Source: Bisporella sp. PMI_857
Lineage: Eukaryota > Ascomycota > Leotiomycetes > Helotiales > Helotiaceae
Direction of reading: 5' to 3'
Assembly: GCA_021307315.1 (NCBI GenBank)
Contig: JAJSPD010000068.1
Span: 186,001-250,000, forward strand
Length of the DNA stretch: 64,000 nt
The position numbers and the translations under genes are program-made. Of this stretch, positions 59,317-64,000 are shown one piece after another (position 1 is the first letter of the stretch; each line of letters opens with the position of its first letter). The notes under the pieces were generated by a model. That model ran no database searches. It saw only the letters and a list, made by a program, of their open reading frames with translations, and was not told the origin of the DNA.

Positions 59317-61190
59317 ACGTAATCCACAAGCGAGTGGTCAACACAAGCGAGTGGTCAACACAAGCGAGTGGTCATATTTTTCTTGGCACAACACAAAAAG
59401 TTAAATAACACAACAATTAAACAATTAATTAATTATAGCTATTTAGATTCGAAATTTCCAAGTTCTACTTTAATATTTTGACACGTTTGTACGTTATGAC
59501 TAAATTCTTTGCACGATTTACAACGTCGTTGTTGTAGTGCGGAAATCTTCGTACGACTACTACTTTCGGCTAAATCAGTCTGTAATTGCGTATTAACGTC
59601 ATTTTGAGCCTGAAGGTTTTGTGCATTTCGTAAACTAAGTGATCTTTTTTTTTGAATTCGACGCTTTTTCGTACGACGACGCCGACTAAGTTTATTATTT
59701 GCTTTGCGCAATGCGGCGTTTTTTTCGCGTAACAAAACTAATTCGTGAATTGCACGCGTTGCACTTTTAGCAAACTGATTTACACTTGACAAAAGCGCAG
59801 TTGGCGAGCTATTTTGATGTCGTACGATCTTTTTTTTTACATATTTAGTATGTGATTGCGTTTCGATTACGTTATGCAGCGTTTTTGGCTTTTAAGCTGA
59901 AAGCAAGCCAGACGAAGTTGTCGAAAAAGTTGAAGTAGAAAGTCTAATATTAAGCTGTGAAATTACATAATTTAAATCGTACGGTACAAGCTTTGTTCCG
60001 CGAAACTTTCTTTGAATATTTGATTCTGTTATTGTCGTACGAAATGCAGTGTAAAAAGCTAGAAAAAAGTCTTTTTTAGAAATGTGTGTTATATGCGCAC
60101 GTATTAATTTTTTAATTTTTGTACTGTACGAACGTTTCAACGCGCGGAAACACTTAATATCAAGTGGCTAAAGCTTGTAAAATGAATATGCAAGCATACA
60201 CAACGTTATAATATTGTGTTCTTTGCAATAAAGCTTAAATTCGGTCGAATGATAGTTTTCGTGACCGTTAAGAATAAGAAGCCGATATATACTTTTCGTA
60301 CGACGTTTTGTGTGTTGATTAAAATGCTGAATCTAATTTAAACCGCGTTTATTTGTTGTTCAACTATTTGCCGTAACTGCAATTACTTAATCGTCCGGCA
60401 ATTGACTGTTTTCGTACTATAACGATAAGTGGGTCTTGCTTGCAACAATAATATATAGCGGTAGCGTATAGCCGTACGAACTAACACTTTGAATAACTGT
60501 AATCTATTCGCGGTTTTTTTGTTGTACAGTTCGAGGTCTATTTTGCCGTTTAGCGCTTGTTACAATTATTTCGGACGAAATTTGGCTTATTAAAAACTTA
60601 GTTTCGTCAAAGTTGTATATATTTCTTCGTTGATTCTGTATTTGTTAATTGTGTTTCGTACGAGCCGAAACTACGCGTTATACACGTTCGGATCTTCGCA
60701 TTTAGCTTTTTGATAATCAATTTTCCGATTAAAACGCGTCCGAAGCTTTGATTGTCGTTGTACGAAATTTGAAGTCTAATTCTTGCCGACGCGTTCCGCG
60801 TTTCGTTCCGCAAGCAATCGATTTGCTATATCTTCAACATTGCTTATTCGAAAAGGAAACGATCGCGAATCTAAGTCAAGAATATGTCGTACGATAGTTT
60901 CTTTTTTTAATTGACTTAATTTTCGATTTGCTGGTATAGTATTTTGTTTTGCAAGTGTTTCTCGAACTCGACGGCGTAATAATGTATTAGGCACATTATA
61001 TATTCGTGCAATTTTAGCAACATGCATTCGAGGGTTATTTTGTACAGTTTGAACAGCTAAAAGCATGTCCGATTCTTTCTACGTACGAACCATTTGTAGT
61101 TGTTGTATAATTGTTGTGTAAAGTCAAAAGTTTAATGCCAAGAAAAATATGACCACTCGCTTGTGTTGACCACTCGCTTGTGGATTACGT
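59317..61190 (-). mobile_element. Fot/pogo-type DNA transposon, 1,874 bp, RIP-mutated
   Basis: Terminal inverted repeats begin ACGTAATCCACAAGCGAGTG at both ends and are flanked by TA (59315-59316 and 61191-61192). Length and transposase layout match Fot1-like elements. The ends carry a 17-base unit (AAGCGAGTGGTCAACAC) three times on the left and two times on the right. AAT microsatellites lie on both outer sides. Confidence 0.88.
59439..61066 (-). pseudogene. Pogo/Fot transposase, inactivated
   Basis: Nearly full length on the minus strand. The N-terminal helix-turn-helix/CENP-B-like part (61066-60776) includes VAKIARIYNVPNTLLRRRV. The first catalytic Asp is kept in YNFDET (codon 60606-60608). 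The second is Asn in LILNGHEN (codon about 60267-60269) where the family has LDGHES. Then come FRGTKLVPYD (about 60000) and a C-terminal basic coiled region ending in a CCHC knuckle CKSCKEFSHNVQTC. At least five tryptophan positions are stops (for example three within 60,310-60,400), and one Gln is TAA/TAG. All can be explained by C-to-T or G-to-A changes. The element cannot encode an active enzyme. Confidence 0.85.
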
Positions 61191-61194
61191 TAAC

Positions 61195-61228
<34 letters not shown>
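61191..61228 (+). repeat. AAT microsatellite right of the transposon
   Basis: A run of about 11 AAT units after TAAC, mirrored by a similar run left of the element. Confidence 0.85.
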
Positions 61229-61230
<2 letters not shown>

Positions 61231-61248
61231 GTAGTTCACAAGCGAATG
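61229..61248. repeat. Possible orphan transposon end (diverged Fot TIR)
   Basis: ACGTAGTTCACAAGCGAATG matches the first 20 bases of the Fot element's terminal repeat except for four transitions. It may be a relic of another copy, or the outer edge of the adjacent LTR. Confidence 0.4.
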
Positions 61249-61251
61249 TCC

Positions 61252-61450
61252 TGTAAGGTGCTGGAGTAGTGTGGCACAAATCAACTCATATTGAACAAAA
61301 ACTAATCTCTACCCTTTCTACTACGTCCCGAGCCCTCTACTTATACTCTCCGAACCCTGGCGGCTCTTTTCGTGCCCATACATGCCAAGTCTCAGTGCTT
61401 TTACCGAGCCCTTTTATTGCCTTTAGCACGTGACATCCTGGCGCTTGACA
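61252..61450 (-). mobile_element. Probable 3' LTR of a Ty3/gypsy element
   Basis: Read on the minus strand it begins TGTCAAGCGCC and ends CTTACA (TG...CA), contains a TATAAGTAGAGG promoter-like motif (about 61330-61345), and is preceded by a purine-rich stretch (AGAGAAAAAAG, 61454-61464) that fits a polypurine tract. The partner LTR lies outside the window, so length and boundaries are provisional. Confidence 0.5.
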
Positions 61451-62858
61451 TTGCTTTTTTCTCTAGAACGTCGTTTCGACGTTCACGTTAGTATTGTAAG
61501 CGTCAAGTGCTGATATTGTAGCTTAATATTGTTGCTAGCTTGTATAGTAGTCGAAAGTGAGTCGGAGAAGGCTCGTGGCGAGTAAGCAACTTGAGTATAA
61601 TAGAAAGCCGAGTACAATAAGAACAATCAACAATACTCGCTTTAAATGAATAAGTAATAACAACAATAGCTTCCAGTTATGAATAGAAGTAAGTAATAAT
61701 CGAATTTCAGCTTATAAGTAGGTGCTTTTTTACTGCTGAGCTACGCTTTCTTTTCTTTGCAATATTACTACTAATACTATTACTACTACTACTACTATGT
61801 CTGCTCGCCGTTCTTTTTCCGTTTCGGCTTCGGCCATTTTCGTCTGCTTTCGCTGCGCGAAAATCGCGGGTTTGAGCTCGAAGTCTGCTGTTCTTCGACA
61901 AAAAGAATAGCAGTAAGTGCTTTCGCTGTCGCGGCTTTAAGCCAAATGTTTCTTTGTAAGTATTTTGTAGCTTCGATACTTCTTCGATCTGACCCGGTTA
62001 GCTGCCGGCTGCCTTTCGCCGCTGTAGTGGCCGTTTTGCTCGCTGGTCGCGTTTTTTTCGGGAGCGTTCCGGCTCCGACGACCGCAAAAAGCACTTTTGT
62101 AGGCTATCGCCCGGGTCTTTCGGAGATCAAAACCGTTCGAAAGTTTTGTCTCGCTAACAGGCCTACTTTAAAAGAGTAAAAGCGGTTTTTTTGGCTTTTT
62201 TACGAAGGCCAGAAAAACTAATTTCTTTTTGCGAAGTTGGTTAAATTGCAGCGAGTGGCGTAAGTATTCGATTTTTTTTCGATACTTTTCCGAAGCTTCA
62301 TCGATTTAATATCGACTAAGCCGGCAAAGAAAAGATGATAACGATAACGATAAAGATAAGGATAATAATAATGAGGATATCCTTTCGCCTCCGAAAAAGA
62401 GAAGGAGAAGGAGGAGAAAGAGAAAGAAGATAATAAGATGGAGGAGGAAAAGGAAAGAAGGAGGATAAAGTTGGCGGAGGTGGTGGAAAGTGCTTTGTCG
62501 GCGGGTGGCATTTTGGACGTTTAGCTTCGCTTTCGGGCACTCATCGTTTCGGCTCCGAGTTTTTGCTGTTTGCTTTCGGGCATGAATTGACTATTTTGCT
62601 TTTTTTCGTTTTTTTTTTTTTGACTTTTTTGTTATTTTAAACGTAGTTTTTTGTAATACTCCTGCATTGCTTCGCCGGCGTGTTGAAGGTTCTCCGCAGG
62701 CTTTTATGAGTTTTCTGCAAAAGAATACTTTTTTCAGCGTACTAAATACTCCATTTTTTTCTTTGTAGTTCGGTGGGCTTGGATAGTTTTATTTCGTACT
62801 TTTTTTTTTTTTGTACTAGAATCGGCGCCGGTTTTTTAACGGCTTTTTCACGTTTATG
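61451..62858 (-). mobile_element. 3' internal region of the gypsy element, decayed and low-complexity
   Basis: Lies between integrase and LTR. Traces of a post-integrase (chromodomain-like) region are possible at 62650-62850. A purine-rich tract (62395-62480) gives low-complexity frames. No intact coding region. Confidence 0.45.
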
Positions 62859-64000
62859 CTACGGCTTTAGTAAAGATACATAAAACACATTGTGGATTTT
62901 GTAGAATGGCGGTAGTTTTAGCTTATAGGCTTGCTCGTGATTTTTTATGATTTCTACGACTTCGAATGGCTTTAAATATTTGTTTGTAAGTTTGCGGCTA
63001 GGCCTAAGTTGTCGAATATTCTTCGAAGCTAGCATTACTTTTTTTTTTACGCAGAAACGAGTAGGCTTGTGTTTTGCGTCGTAGTACTTCTTGTGCTTTT
63101 CGTGGGCTTTTCGGAGGTTACTCGAAAGCTTTTTTCGTTTTTCTACTAAAAGCTTGATTTTTTTTTTAGCTGCCGGCACTTTTTTTTCGAGAACGTCGTT
63201 TTCGACGTTTAGGCTAAGCTTAGAGTCGAAGCCGTAAAGTAGTCTAAACGGAGTACTACCGGTGTTTAAATGGACAAAGTTGTTGTATGTAAATTCCGCT
63301 AAAACTAGTTTCGAGACTTAGTTATTTTGTTTGTAATTGCAATACGTTTTCAAATAGAATTTTAAAGTTTGATTCTGTTTTTTTGTTTAGCTGTCCGTTT
63401 GCAGATAGAAAGCAGTAAAAAGTCGGCGGCGAACTTTAAAGTAATACATAAAGTCTTTTCAGAATTTGTTTGTGAAAACGGATTTTTTATCGGTAGTGAT
63501 TTTTTTTGAGAATCCGAAATCTTTATAAATGTGGTTTATGAACAGTTCCGTAAGCTTATAAGCTTGAATACTTTTCCGTACAGCTATATAGCGTGCTAGT
63601 TTGGTGTATTTGTTAACTATAACTAGTATAGAGTTATATATTTGGTTGTGCTTTTTGTTAGGCGGTAAATTTGTAATAAAATCTATAGTTATCTTTTTTT
63701 ATAGTTTCAAAGAGATAAAGATCGAGGCTAACTCGCCGTAAGTTCGGTGCTTTTTCGGTTTGTTTTTCTAGCATTTTGCGCACGTTTTAACATGTTTTTT
63801 AACATTATTTTTTAAGCCTGGCTAATAGTACTTTCGGCTAATTAGCTTACGCGTTTTACGCACGCTAAAATGGCTAGCAAGCTTTTTATTATGATGCACG
63901 TGAATGATTTCCGTGCGTATTGATTTTTCGTTAGGGACATATACAGCTTTCTTATGACGGAGTAAGCTATTTTCGTGGCTTATGCTTTATAGCTTTCGGC
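62859..64000 (-). pseudogene. Ty3/gypsy pol, integrase part, RIP-mutated and cut by the window end
   Basis: Reading leftward from 64000 on the minus strand: the HHCC zinc region (VHHNKKLASHF...KHVKTCAKC), the core with the first Asp in TIDFITNLP and the second in TTDKKSVFTNKF, then QTKKQNQTLKFYL, where the catalytic Glu position is Lys, and AEFTYNN...TGSTPFRLLYGF. The C-terminal GPY/F-type module (62859-63179) has DAKHKPTRF, LTNKYLKPFEV and KIHNVFYVSLLKP. At least four conserved Trp codons are stops (KF*KDF, NN*VSK, YY*PGL among them). RT and RNase H would lie beyond the window. Confidence 0.8.

Noticed and set aside
61946..62540. Frames of 70-100 codons in the gypsy 3' region
   Set aside because: Composition-driven low-complexity frames in a decayed element.

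Overview
The window looks like nuclear DNA of a filamentous ascomycete (Pezizomycotina), most likely of the Helotiales/Leotiomycetes type. The evidence is short introns of about 46-106 nt with GTAAGT-like donors and CTAAC/CTGAC branch sites, fungus-specific families (HET domain, NACHT/STAND receptor, PalI/Rim9, septin AspE type, Fungal_trans_2 factor), and Fot/pogo and Ty3/gypsy copies whose tryptophan codons have become stops as expected from repeat-induced point mutation (RIP). I could run no database search; names rest on motifs read in the conceptual translations.

Layout. 1-5,000: end of a HET-domain gene, a ULD/GATA-finger gene broken by a 304-bp MITE, and a Zn2Cys6 factor relic. 5,000-8,700: a Fungal_trans_2 regulator, a DUF84-type purine NTPase and a secreted protein. 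8,700-12,400: gene-poor, with a LINE-like insertion. 12,400-28,050: conserved housekeeping block (aquaporin, Cys-rich orphan, AspE-like septin, PalI-like pH sensor, mitochondrial ABC1/UbiB-type protein) separated by 2-3 kb spacers. 29,900-37,600: a second secreted protein, decayed repeats, then an Ost-alpha family membrane protein and a cytochrome P450 transcribed divergently from a shared 0.86-kb spacer. 38,100-45,800: Aurora kinase and a DED1-like DEAD-box helicase with a GW-repeat tail. 46,700-50,100: a 733-bp Mutator-type MITE, a dead APH-family phosphotransferase gene and a second copy of a 126-bp block from the first MITE. 50,500-58,500: an intact HET gene facing an intact or nearly intact NACHT/STAND gene. 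59,300-64,000: a RIP-mutated Fot/pogo transposon and a RIP-mutated Ty3/gypsy element that leaves the window.

The genes do not form one pathway. Two themes stand out: an immunity/allorecognition flavour (HET fragment, broken ULD/GATA gene, HET plus STAND pair) in the repeat-rich ends, and a conserved core in the middle. Exon boundaries of the multi-exon genes were set by hand from splice signals and frame continuity. They add up to intact frames for the aquaporin, septin, PalI, UbiB, Ost-alpha, P450, Aurora and DEAD-box genes.
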